Shown: positions 23,682 to 35,486 of the stretch, piece by piece
How the letters are laid out: every line of letters begins with the position of its first letter
Position numbering within the stretch: the first letter of the stretch is position 1
Assembly: GCF_030272615.1 (NCBI RefSeq)
Contig: NC_081411.1
Span: 830,758,160 to 830,818,159 of the forward strand
Length of the DNA stretch: 60,000 nt
Origin: Cryptomeria japonica
Lineage: Eukaryota; Streptophyta; Pinopsida; Cupressales; Cupressaceae
Direction of reading: 5' to 3'
Position numbers and translations under genes: made by a program
Notes under the pieces: generated by a model
The model's input: only the letters and a program-made list of their open reading frames with translations
What the model was told of the DNA's origin: nothing
Database searches by the model: none

Positions 23682-24883
23682 GATGATAATATTATTAAAG
23701 AATAAAATTTACTTGAAAAAAACTTTTGCTTTAAATATTAAAAAATGCGAAAGAAAAATGTTAAGAAAAAGCCCCTGCTTTGAAAGGGTAGGCTCGATTA
23801 TCATTCCAAATCCCTAACAGACAATAGATAAACCCTAGGGCAGCAACTGTGAGGGCGTATTGTACGCCTGTCTCTCCCCCTCGACAAAAGCTAGAAGCCT
23901 CGAGAGAGCCTAAGATAAGGAAAGTATAACGTCTAGACTGCTTCTATCACCCTCAATTGGTATTTGAGAAAGGAGGTTGGGTAGATAAATGTGGCTATCC
24001 ATTGAACCATAATCATAGATTCCTGAGCTCTTCGATTAACTCTACCGTGTCAAGAGGTGGATGGAAAATCTACCATTCAAAAAAGACCAAGAAGCAAATC
24101 AAAGCCCAAGAGAATGTCGCTCACCAAAGTTCTAGCAACCTTAGGAAGAAGCATCGCAACTCAAGATTTTTTTCTATGGTTAGGAATAATGCTCATCCTC
24201 TGGCAATAGGAGCTAACTGTGTGCCTCTTGGGAAAATTAGGGTTTTTGCCCCAGAAAAGAGACAACTTAAGACACATGTGATTCCTTAGCAAAGGAAGGT
24301 CTCCATCAATTTGGAAATGACATTACTCCAACCCATCTGGGACTTGTATTCAAAATTGGGTCTAACGACAAAGTGGAGTGGCTGTGATCAACCAATTCAA
24401 AGTGTAATCGACTAGTGGGAATCTAGATTCCTGGAGTAGGTAAGTATTTCTCACCTTGAGAATGATTTTCTTTTCATCTTATGCAAAAACACAGATATTA
24501 GACAAGAATTCTTTTTGGTAGCATAAAATTGTTTAAAGGGCACAACTTCTCTTGCTTTGAATGGTCCCCTAATTTTGACCCGAGCTCATTCAAGCCTAAA
24601 CAATTTCCTAATTGGGTCGACTTGGGACATCTCCCAATAGAGTACCACTTTCCTCAAATTTTAGAAGAAATTGATAACAGATTGGGTTCCTTTATTGGCT
24701 GTGAAGGCTTAGAGAGGGAAGATCAATCTAAGCATATCAAAATACTCTTAAACCTAGATCCTAAAATCAAACAGTTTGATCCCTTGGAATTGATTACAGA
24801 TAGAGGGAAATGGATTGTAAAACTTATCCTCTAAGATGGATATATTGATGAATCAGATATTATTCTCAAAACTTGTCCTCAAA
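23682..24883 (+). repeat. LINE2-B ORF1 5' segment, first of two tandem units
   Basis: A 1.2-kb unit starting GATGATAATATTATTAAAG is repeated immediately downstream (24884 to about 26073); copy A has the unit once (12277 to about 13460). It encodes the same ORF1 N-terminal region and DUF4283-like core (FPNWVDLGHLPIEYHFPQIL at 24529-24834), with a TAG near 24287 and frameshifts. The junction at 24870-24884 reads TTCTCAAAACTTGTCCTC then AAAGATGATAATATT. Confidence 0.82.
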
Positions 24884-26739
24884 GATGATAATATTATTAA
24901 AGAATAAAATTTACTTGAAAAATACTTTTGCTTTAAATATTAAAAAATGCGAAAGAAAAATGTTAACAAAAATCCCCTGCTTTGAAAGGGTAGGCTCGAT
25001 TATCATTCCAAATCCCCAAGTGACAATAGATAAACCCCTGGGCAACAACCATGAGGGTGTATTGTACGCATGTCTCTCCCCCTCGACAGAAGCTAGAAGC
25101 CCCGAGAGAGCCTATGACAAGGAAAGTAGAATGCCCAGACTGCTTCTATCGCCCTTAATGGGTATTTGAGAAAGGACACTAGGTAGATAAATGTGACTAT
25201 CCATCAAACCATAATCACAGATTCCTGAGCTCTTCGATTAACTCTACTACATAAAGGGGTGGATGGAAAATCTACCACTCAAAAAAGACCAAGAAGCAAA
25301 TCAAACCCCGAGAGAATGTCTCTCACCAAAGTTCTGGCAACCTTAGGAAGACGCATCACAACTCAAGATTTTCTTCTATGGTTAGGAATAATGCTCATCC
25401 TCTAGCAATAGGAGCTAACTGCATGCCTTTTGGGAAAATTAGGGTTTTTTCCCCAGAAAAAAGACAACTTGAGAAACCCGTGATTCCTCAACAAAGGAAG
25501 GTCTCCATCAATTTGGCAACGACATTACTCCAGCCCATCTGAGAATTGTATTCAAAATTGGGTCTAATGGAAAAGTGGAGTGGTTGGGATCAACCAATTC
25601 AAGTGTAATCGACTGGTGGGAATCCAGATTCCCGGAGTAGGTAAGTATTTCTCACCTTGAGAATGATTTTCTTTTCATCTTATGCAAAAACATAAATATT
25701 AGACAAGAAAATCTTTTTGGTAGCATAAAATTGTTTAAAGGGCACAACTTCTCCTACTTTGAATGGTCCCCTAATTTTGTCTCGAGCTCATTCAAGCCTA
25801 AACAATTTCCTAAATGGGTCGACATGGGACATCTCCCAGTAGAGTACCACTTTCCTCAAATTTTAGAAGAAATTGGTAACAAATTTGGTTCCTTTATCGG
25901 TTTTGAAGGCTTAGATAGGGAAGATCAATCTAAGCATATCAAAATACTCTTAAATCTAGATCCTGAAATGAAACAATTCGATCTCCTGGAACTGATTACA
26001 GATAAAGGGGAATGGATTGTAAAACTTGTCCTCTAAGATGGATATATTGATGAATCAGATATTATTCTCAAAACTATTAACAAATCTATTAAGAACATTA
26101 AGATTAACAATTACCCTACCCCTAAGTTGGATGTAATAATTAAGATGAATGAGGAAAAGGGAGGGTTCTATTTTGAACCCTTAGGGGAGGTCCAACAAGT
26201 TCTTCCCATGAAGTCCAACCAGAACCTGGTGAATAATAGTATCAAGCAGAATGGGTTATGGAACAACAATGAGCAGATGGATCCTATTACTCAAGAGATC
26301 CCACTGGAATTGGAGACTGCATATGAAATGGTAGGTATTAATATAGTGGAAGAAGGAGATTCTGTAGAGGTAGCTGCAGAAAAATAATTTTTAATTAAAA
26401 AATTATTAGAATCCATGGATGATGAGGTGGATAAAGAGGAGATAGAAGAAGGAGTAAAGAGATCAGAAGCAAATCTTAAAAAATGTTGTCTGGACAAGAT
26501 TCTGATGGAGAGTGGAGAGGAAGGTAAATCTCTTAACCTGGTAGCCTTGAAGGAGGGACCCATATTAGGAATTAAGCAAAACTGCCAGGGTAAAGGTAGC
26601 CTAGACTGTGTTAAAGAGGTTAAAAGGAGAGGTAGTAAATCTCTAGGAGAACTAAGAATGAAGGATGGCCAAGCAGAAATCAAGGTAAACTAACCTCCTT
26701 CTATGATGCAGGGAAGGGGAAGGTCCTTCCCAAGGTAAC
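24884..26739 (+). pseudogene. LINE2-B ORF1 (second unit plus C-terminal part)
   Basis: The second copy of the duplicated 5' segment continues past 26073 into the rest of ORF1. DUF4283-like core: FPKWVDMGHLPVEYHFPQIL at 25731-26036. A charged, asparagine- and glutamate-rich tail follows (26127-26693). Several stops and frameshifts are present. As in copy A, the end of the ORF abuts the ORF2 start in an ATGA overlap. Confidence 0.75.
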
Positions 26740-27243
26740 ATGAAACTCATTGCATGGAATGTTAGGGGCATGAAGACCCCTAACAAACAACAACTGATTA
26801 AGCATTATACATTCTCATGGAAATTTGATATCATGCTCCTACAAGAAACAAAATTAGAAATAGAGGAAATATGACTCTTTAGTAAGAAATTAGGTGTTTG
26901 GAAGATGGATTCAGTGAGGCCTAAATGAGCCTCTGGCATTCTGGGTGTGATATGGGACCCTAGAAGAGTCACGTTTGAAACCCTCTTTAGCAATAAACAT
27001 TGGATGGGCAGACTAGTCAAGAGTTACCAGAACAATCTCTTCTTTATTTTAATCAATATATATGGACCCATTCAAGATAATAAGATATGGTAAGTTTGGT
27101 ATGAGTTGGGATATCTCTTTAGACTCCATTTTGATAAACACCTCCTTTTGGAAGGGGACTTTAATGCCATATTAGATTTAACAAAAAATGGGGGTTGGTG
27201 AGGAGAGAACCCCAATCTCTTAAAGACTTTTAAAATTGGGTAA
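26740..27243 (+). pseudogene. LINE2-B ORF2, endonuclease part left of element C
   Basis: Starts at the ATG near 26741 (MKLIAWNVRGMK) with LLQETK, IYGP and an intact GDFN motif near 27160. TGA at 26872 is shared with copy A (14410). Element C interrupts it at GGTAA (27239-27243), and it resumes at 35554. Confidence 0.85.
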
Positions 27244-27846
27244 TGTAGGGGAGGAGATTTCCCCCTCCAAGATGATAAATCTTAGAAAGCAAATCTATCT
27301 GCCACTACCTCTTTGAATAGGCGCTAAGATGAGCCAGGGGATAACAAGTAAATACACTAACTAAAACGCATAATTACAATTCAAAAATGATAAATATATA
27401 AAAATTGGATTTACATAACAATGCAATATCAAAAGCAGGTTATACCTTCCAGATGGGGAGCTCTCGGGTTCTAGACACCAGCGCAGTGTGCTGTAGTCCG
27501 TACGGCCCATGATCAAGGAAAAGTCTAGAAAGTAGGTTGTAAATGGTTTCCCTCATGCAGAACCTGTTTGTCACCTGCACACACTGAGACGGGGAAAATG
27601 TCAGGGCTGTATAGGGGCCTGCCTTAGTCAAACTCTCGTTTAGGTGTTTCCACCGCCATGAACAACCAGATAAATAGATTGGAAAAATAAATTGGAACTT
27701 GGCAAATTGGAAAATAAATGCAAATGGAAACTAAACTTCGTTTAAAAGAAGCTAACTCCTATTGCATGCAATAAAAATTGGAAGATATTGGAATATTGGA
27801 AATAAATATTTAACAATGCAAAGGATTCATTGCATGTGAAAGAGAT

Positions 27847-27904
<58 letters not shown>

Positions 27905-28376
27905 ACTTGATCACTTTTTTGGTAAGAGGCTACCACGAGATGACTATAGCTTGATATTGGTAGAGTGTATGTCCAAGAGTATGAAGAGAGAAGTGAGATA
28001 TTAAGACCACAATGAGAGCCAAGAGCTAAGAACCCAAAATTGGGAACCTTTCAAAATGAGCTAGGAAGGGTTCTTAAACCCGAAAGGGGCACAAAGAGCC
28101 GTTATGGTGAAACGCGATGGCGAGCATCTGACTCTCTGCCAAATTTGGGATTTGGCCATCTTTTCAGGATATTAGTGCGGTGCATGGACGTCCTCGCGTC
28201 GCATTGACGTCCATCAAAAAGTAGGCCCAAAGAATCTTTGAAGGCATTTCAAGGCACCTTGTCTTTTGAGCTCATGATGTCAAAATAACATAATTTTGAT
28301 CATGGATTCGTCATAAATGCACTAGGCATCATGTGTAATTGTCATAAATGCTCTAGGCACATTTTAGGACACTACA
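27244..28376 (-). repeat. Element C LTR (left, 3' LTR of the minus-strand element)
   Basis: Bounded by TGTAGGGG at 27244 and CACTACA at 28376, the TG...CA termini of an LTR. On the minus strand it starts TGTAGTGTCCTAAAATG and is preceded by the purine-rich AAAATGGGAGAAAAA (28377-28391), a plausible polypurine tract. It contains a 26-copy GA microsatellite. No second full LTR exists. Confidence 0.75.
27851..27902. repeat. (GA)26 microsatellite
   Basis: A perfect 52-bp run of GA inside the element C LTR, with no interruption. Its purity suggests recent expansion by slippage. Confidence 0.98.
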
Positions 28377-28870
28377 TTTTTCTCCCATTTTAGTGGACTG
28401 GTCGGTTGTAGGGATCAATCACACTAAAGTAGTTTGGAAAGACATGTTCATTAAGCTCATGCAGTACAATAAATGTAGTAGATGAAATAAATACTTAGCC
28501 AAAAAGGATATTGTAGAAGCCGCAAAGGTCGGGTCAATGATCACGAGCAATTCCCCTAAGTTTCTACGAGGAAATCCAGTGTTTGGTATGACGAATTTCA
28601 TACTACAAGATTGGAAAAGTTGTCAGCATGGAAAATAGAGCGAGCTAATTTGGCAAGAAGAATGCTTAAGGAGCGTAAGTACGGATATAAGAGAAAAATC
28701 AGATGAAGGCGAGTATATGCCCCCTTGTGTTTTTCCCCCAGTAGGGCAGGGAAAATAGGAAGAAAAATGAGCCAAAATTATCCAAAAATGGGTAAAATCC
28801 ATCTCGGGCAAAAATTAGGCTATATACTCGAAAGTAGGCCCTGAGAAGGGTCATTGTTACTATTCACTAT
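28377..28870 (-). other. Element C 3' untranslated segment
   Basis: About 500 bp between the LTR's purine tract and the plant-mobile-domain fragment. No domain was recognised. It includes TGCCCCCTTGTGTTTTTCCC, which on the minus strand is another purine-rich stretch. No supported ORF. Confidence 0.45.
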
Positions 28871-29852
28871 GGGCATTCAAGCTAAGATTTTCATATATTC
28901 TAAGAAAAAATGCCATGTAGATGAGAGCTTAGGGCTAGCAAGATCGAGGAGTTGCAGACCACGGTCGAGCAGGGTAGTGAGCTCAACCAGGTATGACTCG
29001 AAACATTCCTTGTTTTGTATTTTTAGTTCTTTTTGGGAATATTTTGGTCGAATGACTATGCAGGCGTCCCTTAGATGCTCTATCGTCTGGTCTGCATGCT
29101 TTCTTCTTAGACGGGCATGTTTGTCCGGATGACGCGTTGTTGTCCTAAAGGAGCGTTGGTGTTTGGAAGATGTGATGTCGTCTTTTGGGTGCGTAGTCGT
29201 CTGTTTGGAAGATGAAACCAGAACTAATGCAAAATTGTTTACACACAGAAGTTCCCTGAGATGCGGGAGCATACATCGGGGCACCAATTGCAGATGTTGC
29301 AAAGTCAGGAAGATGAGTTATCAGTTGTCGACAGATGAATCCTCTGTAGGGTCAGTTTATGGTGGACATATATGTTGTCGGATTTCTAGTTCCATGACCC
29401 CATGTTACAGGCATTGAAGGAGAGGTGGGATGCAGACACCATGTCTTTTCAGCTACCTACAAGAGAGATGATAGTGACACTATTCGACATCTACCACATC
29501 CTACGACTTCCTATTCGGGGGGAGTGAGTGTCAAAAGTGACCATCTTTGCAGCGGAGCTGAGCAGATAGCAGGACTGGGCCCTAGGGCGAAGGGTAGACA
29601 CCACATGACACATATACCTATGAGTGCTAGGCCAAGGATGAGTGTTGATTCCTTAGGTATGATGCATCATGATCGCGACTGTTGCACGATGGGTTTGGAC
29701 AGACGACCGTGGTTCAGAGCTAGCTGTAGGTTTTGTTTCTTTGATCCAGGAGATGGAGGAGAGGCAGATGGTGTATGCATGGGGTCTCAACACACTGGCC
29801 CACTTATATTACGAGCTCTCCCAGTACATGCACCATAAGTACCACAACCTTG
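28870..29852 (+). pseudogene. Plant mobile domain (PMD, MAIN-like) fragment, antisense to element C
   Basis: On the plus strand from 29402 the frame reads MLQALKERWDADTMSFQLPT then REMIVTLFDIYHILRLPIRG. This matches the PMD core pattern (...L-x-E-R-W-x-x-E-T-x-x-F-x-L-P...E-M-x-x-T-L-x-D-V...L-L-x-L-P-I-x-G). After stops at 29525 and beyond, the same frame resumes with WTDDRGSELAVGFVSL and GLNTLAHLYYELSQY, the later W-G...L-A-x-L-Y-x-x-L block of the family. PMD proteins occur both as host genes (MAIN/MAIL1, needed for silencing and genome stability) and inside plant transposons. The fragment is broken and is cut off at about 29855 by an LTR. The part before 29402 is assigned by position only. 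Confidence 0.78.
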
Positions 29853-29861
29853 ATAAACTTA

Positions 29862-31032
29862 TAAGGCACTTAGAGGGGGGGGGGAATCAATGCAAGCAAA
29901 AACTTTAAGAATTTGATTACACATCTTAACCACTTTAAAATCAATAGGCATGCAAGGAAAATAATCACATAAGAAAATACTATATAAAACATGCCAACCA
30001 TAACACAATGATTTATACGTGGAAACCCAAAAGGGAAAAATCATGATGAGAGTTAGTACCCACAAGATTCACTATTTGTACCCACAAGATTCACTATCTG
30101 TAGAATAGAAATCTCTGACCAATTAAGGTCTTACAAATATGCCTTGTTAGGAGCATATCCTGTTAGGAGTCACCCAGTTTTTTATGATGAGCCATGTTAG
30201 GAGCTTTTCCATGTTAGGAGGAACCTCAAAAGAGGATTTAAACTTAGATGTTGAGCTACCCTATTAGGGGATTTATAAATTAAGGTCTGTCAGGACCTAC
30301 CCGGCTAAGGGATTTGACTGCTACAACTGTTAGGATAACAGTAGTTCAATGATCTTCACATAACACTTCTATGTCAGATAAGATCCACTTCAGTTCCTCC
30401 AAAAACGTCAACAACACATCAATACAGGCTTCACTAATCACTTCACAATCAAATTCACATCCTTCGCTAATGATCTCACACACTTATCTCGTAACACATC
30501 ACAATTTTTATAGACATCAACTTAGTCGACTCATAACCTTGGAACAATTTCCTGGGTTCAATGAATCTAGACAAACTTACATTACACACCTTACTTATGT
30601 TATCCACAGACATAACAAACCAAAAATAAGACAAAAATTGTACCAGTTTACCGATCTTAGTGACTTTATCATTACTGGTTAAGTGTTCTTCCAGATAGCC
30701 TGCTCTATACATCAAATCTCGATCATTCTGTTGAATCTGCTAATGTGGTCATGAATATAATACCAAATACCTATCTCCATCACTCCCATAGAACTGCATC
30801 ATCCAACTCTTCATCAATCACTTGTACTAGTTGCTTGAATGCAAATTTGTTCTTGTTTACCGGTTGAAGACCTTTTTGCCGATTCACTGTTAAAATGTCT
30901 TCTCTACCGATTATCCTTTACCGGTTGGCTTACAAGACTTATGTGACTATAAAAACATAGCTTCCATCAATGACAACATAAAACAAGTCACCAATCAACT
31001 CTTTACATCAAAACATCATCATCAAGCCAACA
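29862..31032 (-). repeat. Element C' LTR (minus orientation)
   Basis: On the minus strand this starts TGTTGGCTTGATGATG at 31032, right after a polypurine tract (AAAGGGGGAGAT). It runs about 1.17 kb to a poly-C/CTCTAAGTGCC stretch near 29868, the same kind of end seen in element D's LTR (CCCCCCCTCTCAGTATC). Many GTTAGGAGC-like motifs lie near 30145-30215. The terminal CA is not clear, so the outer end is probably truncated. The sequence differs from the LTR of element D apart from these landmarks. Confidence 0.72.
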
Positions 31033-31870
31033 ATCTCCCCCTTTGGCATTGATGGCAACACTTAGGAAAAGTGTGCAAAACAAAAATTGACTCTATTCAT
31101 GACATGTACTCCCCCTTAGCAATTACATGCTATTATAAAAATTTAAACCATTACAAGACTCACACTACTACTCCCCATTATAATTACAACAAAATTTTGA
31201 CTGACTCTTTTCAACTACTACTCCCCCTTTGACAACAATGACAAAGGAAAGTAAATACATACAGTTATATCAAAATTGCATAGCATATATAGATATAAGA
31301 GTTCACAATTATTTTACAATGTAATTTTAGAAAAAAGCATCACTAAAATGAGATTTCAACTACTTCAGATCATTATGCCAGGTCTCCAAAATAGTGGCAG
31401 TTATCTCCACATGTGTCCTGATCTGTCCAACAAGCTCCTCCATGGCATCTATAGTGCTCATCTCTGGGGTAGCAAGGATAGCTTCTGACTCTTTATACCC
31501 TCTCTGCAAGATTTCAACTTTTGGTATCAACTGTGTTTGTAGTTCCTGCAGGGATGTTGTTCTCTTTACCTGTTCATTTTCTTAAGCTTTCAACTTATGT
31601 TGAAGTTCTACAATGGACCATCCATAGTATATTGCAGAATCATTTAGGGGCTTAAATGATTCACTTAGAACTTCAAGTTCTTTTTCTGCTTCCTGCTTCT
31701 TCTTTACCAAATCATCACAAAATAAAGCAAAAATTTCCACAATAGAAAGGATCTTACCTCCAGTCTCCAATGCTTCCATCAAGTAGTCCTTATTAACAGT
31801 CAAAGCAACTTTAACTTTATCAATATCTTTCATTAACTGCTATGTCCTTAGCTTCTTATACTCCTTTTCT
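31033..31870 (-). pseudogene. Element C' 3' coding end: coiled-coil ORF-X-like fragment
   Basis: Minus-strand frame from about 31866 (MKDIDKVKVALTVNKDYLME at 31833, then LVKKKQEAEKELEVLSESFK) to about 31340, rich in charged heptads and probably coiled coil. It is followed by a ~300-bp tail with three CAAAGGGGGAG or AAGGGGGAG tracts (31035, 31109, 31221), the last abutting the LTR. This is the same 3' layout as element D. The 5' half (PBS, Gag, most of ORF-X) is absent. It joins element C's second RNase H at about 31870 without a target duplication that I could see. Confidence 0.65.
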
Positions 31871-31878
31871 ACACAAAC

Positions 31879-34310
31879 ATACCGTCAAAATACATGTCCC
31901 ATACAGAGTCCTGGTCAACGATCAAAACATCCTCATTGAGGAAGAGGTCTAAGGTGGGAAAAGACTTGTCCGAGGGGGCATTAGCTAACTGATCGATAAT
32001 GACCTACCCTTTGATTGACTTCTGAGTTACGAAGTGCAGGTCAAATTCAGAGAGAAACATCACCCACTTGGCCAACCTTCCTGAGAGATCAGACTTTGCA
32101 AAGAGGTTCTTAAGGATATCATTCTTAGCAATGAAACATGTTTCTACATGGAAGATGTAGTGTCTCAGCTTCTGAGTTGCGAAGACAAGAGCTAAGCAAT
32201 GTTTTTCCACAATAGAATATCAGGTTTTGTATCCTATTAAAGTCTGACTGATATAATAGATTGCTCTTTTTCGCCCTTCATCATCGCATTGGGCCAATAT
32301 TACCGCCAAAGCATGAGATGAGGCTAAAATATATAGGAAGAAAGGCCTATCAGATATAACCGACATGAGGATAGGAGGATTATCTAGGTAATCCTTGATG
32401 GAATCAAATTCTTTTTGAAATTCTTCATTCCATTTGAAATGAGTATCTTTCTTTAGCAGTCATGCAAAAGTGAGGGTACAATCAGCCAATTGTGCCACAA
32501 ATCGACGAGTGGCTTGGATTTTCCCCTGCAAGCTATGAAGTTGAGGGATATTCTTAGGTGGAGGCATGTTCACAATTGCATCGATCTTATCTATGTCTAT
32601 TTCAATTCCTCAACGGGAGACAATGAATCCTAGGAGCTTCCCGACGTCAATACCGAAGACACACTTAAGAGGTTTCGGTCTCATTTTATATAATCAAAGC
32701 CTTTCAAATACCATATGGAGATTTTTAATATGCATTTCTCGTGCTGAGGATTTTACCAAGATATAATCGACATAGTCTTCTAAGACCTTATGGATGAAAT
32801 CATGGAATATCAAGGTCATGGCTCATTGATAGATCGCTCCTGCGTTCTTCAACCCAAATAGCATTGACGACATAGAAAAAGGTTCTCCAATGGGTTGTGA
32901 AAGTGGTTTTATATCGATCTTCTGGGTTAATACAAATCTGGTTATAAGTCGAGAAGTTGTCCATAAATGAGAGTAAAGCATACCCAACGGTTGAATCCAT
33001 GATCATATCGATATTTGGGAGAGGAAACTCATCCTTGAGGGAAGATTTGTTCACATCCCAAAAATCAATGCAAATATGGATGCAACCATCGGGTCTTCTT
33101 ACGAGGACAATGTTTGAGATCCAGGGTGAATAGTCAATGGGACAGATAAAGCCAGCTTTTAGGAGCTTCTTTATCTCGACCTTGATCAATAGATCCACCT
33201 TAGGATTCATCTTTAGAATCTTTTGCTTCACCGACTTAGCATTAGGACTAAGAACAATGGTGTGTACCACAATGGACTCATCAATGCCAGACATCTCCTC
33301 TTAATACCAAGCAAAGATTTCAGGGAATCGATTTAACAAATTGGAATATTCTTTAAATTCTTTGGGAGATAAGCATTTTCCCACTTTTATGACCTTGTTG
33401 GGAGCCTTATCACTCATGATGACGTTAGTATTTTCTCCACTAAGGAGCACACTATGATCTTCTAGATGAGGAATATACATTTGTTCTCCATTGTGAGATA
33501 GAGGTGCCCCCCATGAAACAGATTCTCCAAAATATGCCCGAGAATTAAAGTAGTATGGGAATCGACATTTATAATGATAAGAGGGCAGCCCATCATATAA
33601 ACCCAGGAATTCCTTCAAGGATTCTTCCCAAGGGAAAAGATCCAAGGGAATCTCATTAGGTGATACACTATCATCAATGAGTTCTAGATGAACAAGCTTT
33701 AAAGGAAGGGGATCAACCAAAATCATGTTAATAGTTAACTATGGTTTCTCCTTTCAGCCCATATGATGGTATCCTAGTCTAGTATTGTGGTGACATTGTT
33801 TGGGCTCCAAAGGAATCCTAATACCTTGTTCATTAGGTCCACAACCCTTCCCATCATACCCAAGCTGAGACACAAGCTTGTATCCAAGACCATAAATGTT
33901 TTGTAATTTTTTGACTAATGGTGGTTTCATATAGAAAAGGTGATCGACGTGATAAGCATCACCTAGCTTTATAGACACATAATCATGTTTCGTAATTGAG
34001 GTGAATGAAATCTTAGGAAAACTTAAGTGGATGGGATCTACTTTGTACTCACCAACATGTCAATGAAATCCAAAGAACCCCAATTGTCACCCAAGCATGC
34101 ATTCACTTTTGAAGGTGATGAAGGTTTTACAGGTGTAGACTCCAACATTTTCACCTTGGGAGTATCTACCTTCGGGGATTTTTCTTTTGAAGAATCCTTC
34201 TTCTGAGGCGATCTCTTCTTTTTAACAACTTCCTTAGTGACTTCTTCCTTCTTACGCTCTTCCTTTTTAGGGGATGAGACAGAAGCATAAGTTATGATCG
34301 AAGAAGACAT
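31879..34310 (-). pseudogene. Element C pol: G-patch, reverse transcriptase, RNase H (decayed)
   Basis: On the minus strand: a lysine-rich linker (34310-34038); a G-patch motif (33978-33754, LGYKLVSQLGYDGKGCGPNE then TRLGY); RT from about 33294 (KQKILKMNPK, SNIVLVRRPDGCIHICIDF, DEFPLPNIDMIMD); a YVDY box near 32770 where the family has YVDD; and RNase H to about 32004 (KHCLALVFATQKLRHYIFHV, LSEFDLHFV). The start of a second RNase H (MYFDG at 31882-31896) is cut at about 31870. Several stops and a frameshift near 34000 are present. Integrase is missing. The order G-patch, RT, RNase H, second RNase H matches the Tat lineage, as in element E. Confidence 0.85.
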
Positions 34311-34373
34311 GGTGGGTACATAATTTTGAAAGGAAGGTGTAACAGAGGCCTGACCAACCGTGACTATTTGACA

Positions 34374-35459
34374 TTACTGCATAGCCTTAACTGTGACAAC
34401 CTGATTATTATCCATGAACTTCATAGATCCATGAAGTGTAGATGAAACAACTCCCAAAGCATGTAGCCATGATCTTCCTAAAAGAAGATTGTATGATAAA
34501 GGGCCTGGCATAATGTGCACAAGGGTTGGAATAGTGACCGGTTCAACCTTCAAGGATAGTATGACAGTCCCCACAAAGGTCTTACCACTATTATAGGAAC
34601 CTTAGATGAACAATGAGGAGGCTACCAAAGAATTTGGGTCCACCTTGATATTTTGTAACAAGTCTAAACCACAAACATTCAGTGTTGAACCTATATCAAC
34701 AAGCGTTCGTCTAATACCAATGCCATTCACATGAACAATGATCATTAATGGATCTGCTAAATTCCTCACTTCGGGAGGCGGGAGTTCATGCGGATAAAAG
34801 GTAATATTCGGTGAATCTGCACAAATATGATCCATCAGCGCATACACATTAGTCGATCTCGTAGAGGAAGGTAGCAAAATCTTTTGCAAAGCTTCCTATA
34901 ACATACCTTGGTACATCAGGGCAGTTTGAAGAAAATCCCAAAGTGAGATCTTAGCTGGAGTAACCTTGAGTTTCTCAATAAGATCATAATCACTTGGTCA
35001 CTTGTCCGCCGACAAAGGTGCCTTAAGAAGGATAGGTTGAGAACGAGGTAGAGAAGTTCGAGGTTATTCTGGAACTTGTTTGTTATTCCAAGTGTTATAT
35101 GTATGAGAAATAGTATTATAGGATGGTTGCTTGGATTGCATAAATCTAGTGTACAAATAAGAAGCTTCTTCTTTAAAAAGTTTTCCATTAATGGTCTTAA
35201 CTCTCTTAGGAGAAGGACTTTCCACTTCCACATGGATGTAAGGTCTCTTAGGCCTTTGTGGGGCCACAGAGACAACAATGACATTCAAAAACCCTTCATT
35301 TTCGCATGAGGATGTCGTGGAGGGTGACTGACCCTTTACACTTCTTTTAGGAGAAGGTGTGTCAAGGAAGTCATCCAAGACTTCATCAAACATATCAAAA
35401 TCATTCTTTGAGAATGCCTTATCAAAGGTATCAAACTCCAAAAGGAAAAGATCCGACAT
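34374..35459 (-). pseudogene. Element C gag and protease (decayed)
   Basis: Starts with ATG 35459 (MSDLFLLEFDTFDKAF), about 30 bp after the PBS. The N-terminal part is acidic then basic (SPSPKRVKTI). The aspartic protease is recognised by TLVDIGSTLNVCGLDLL near 34660-34720 and YNLLLGRSWLHALG near 34470-34510, the D-x-G-(S/A)-x-x-N and L-L-G-R-x-W-x-H blocks. Stops separate the pieces. It has no clear capsid domain, unlike element E, so the gag may be internally deleted. Confidence 0.75.
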
Positions 35460-35465
35460 TAGGCA

Positions 35466-35486
35466 TTCACGTTGGGTTTACCAAAA
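35466..35486 (-). promoter_or_regulatory. Element C primer binding site
   Basis: On the minus strand TTTTGGTAAACCCAACGTGA follows the terminal CTACA. It corresponds to TTTGGTGAACCCGACGTGAA at the same place in element E, differing mainly by two G-to-A changes. The primer tRNA was not identified. Confidence 0.7.
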
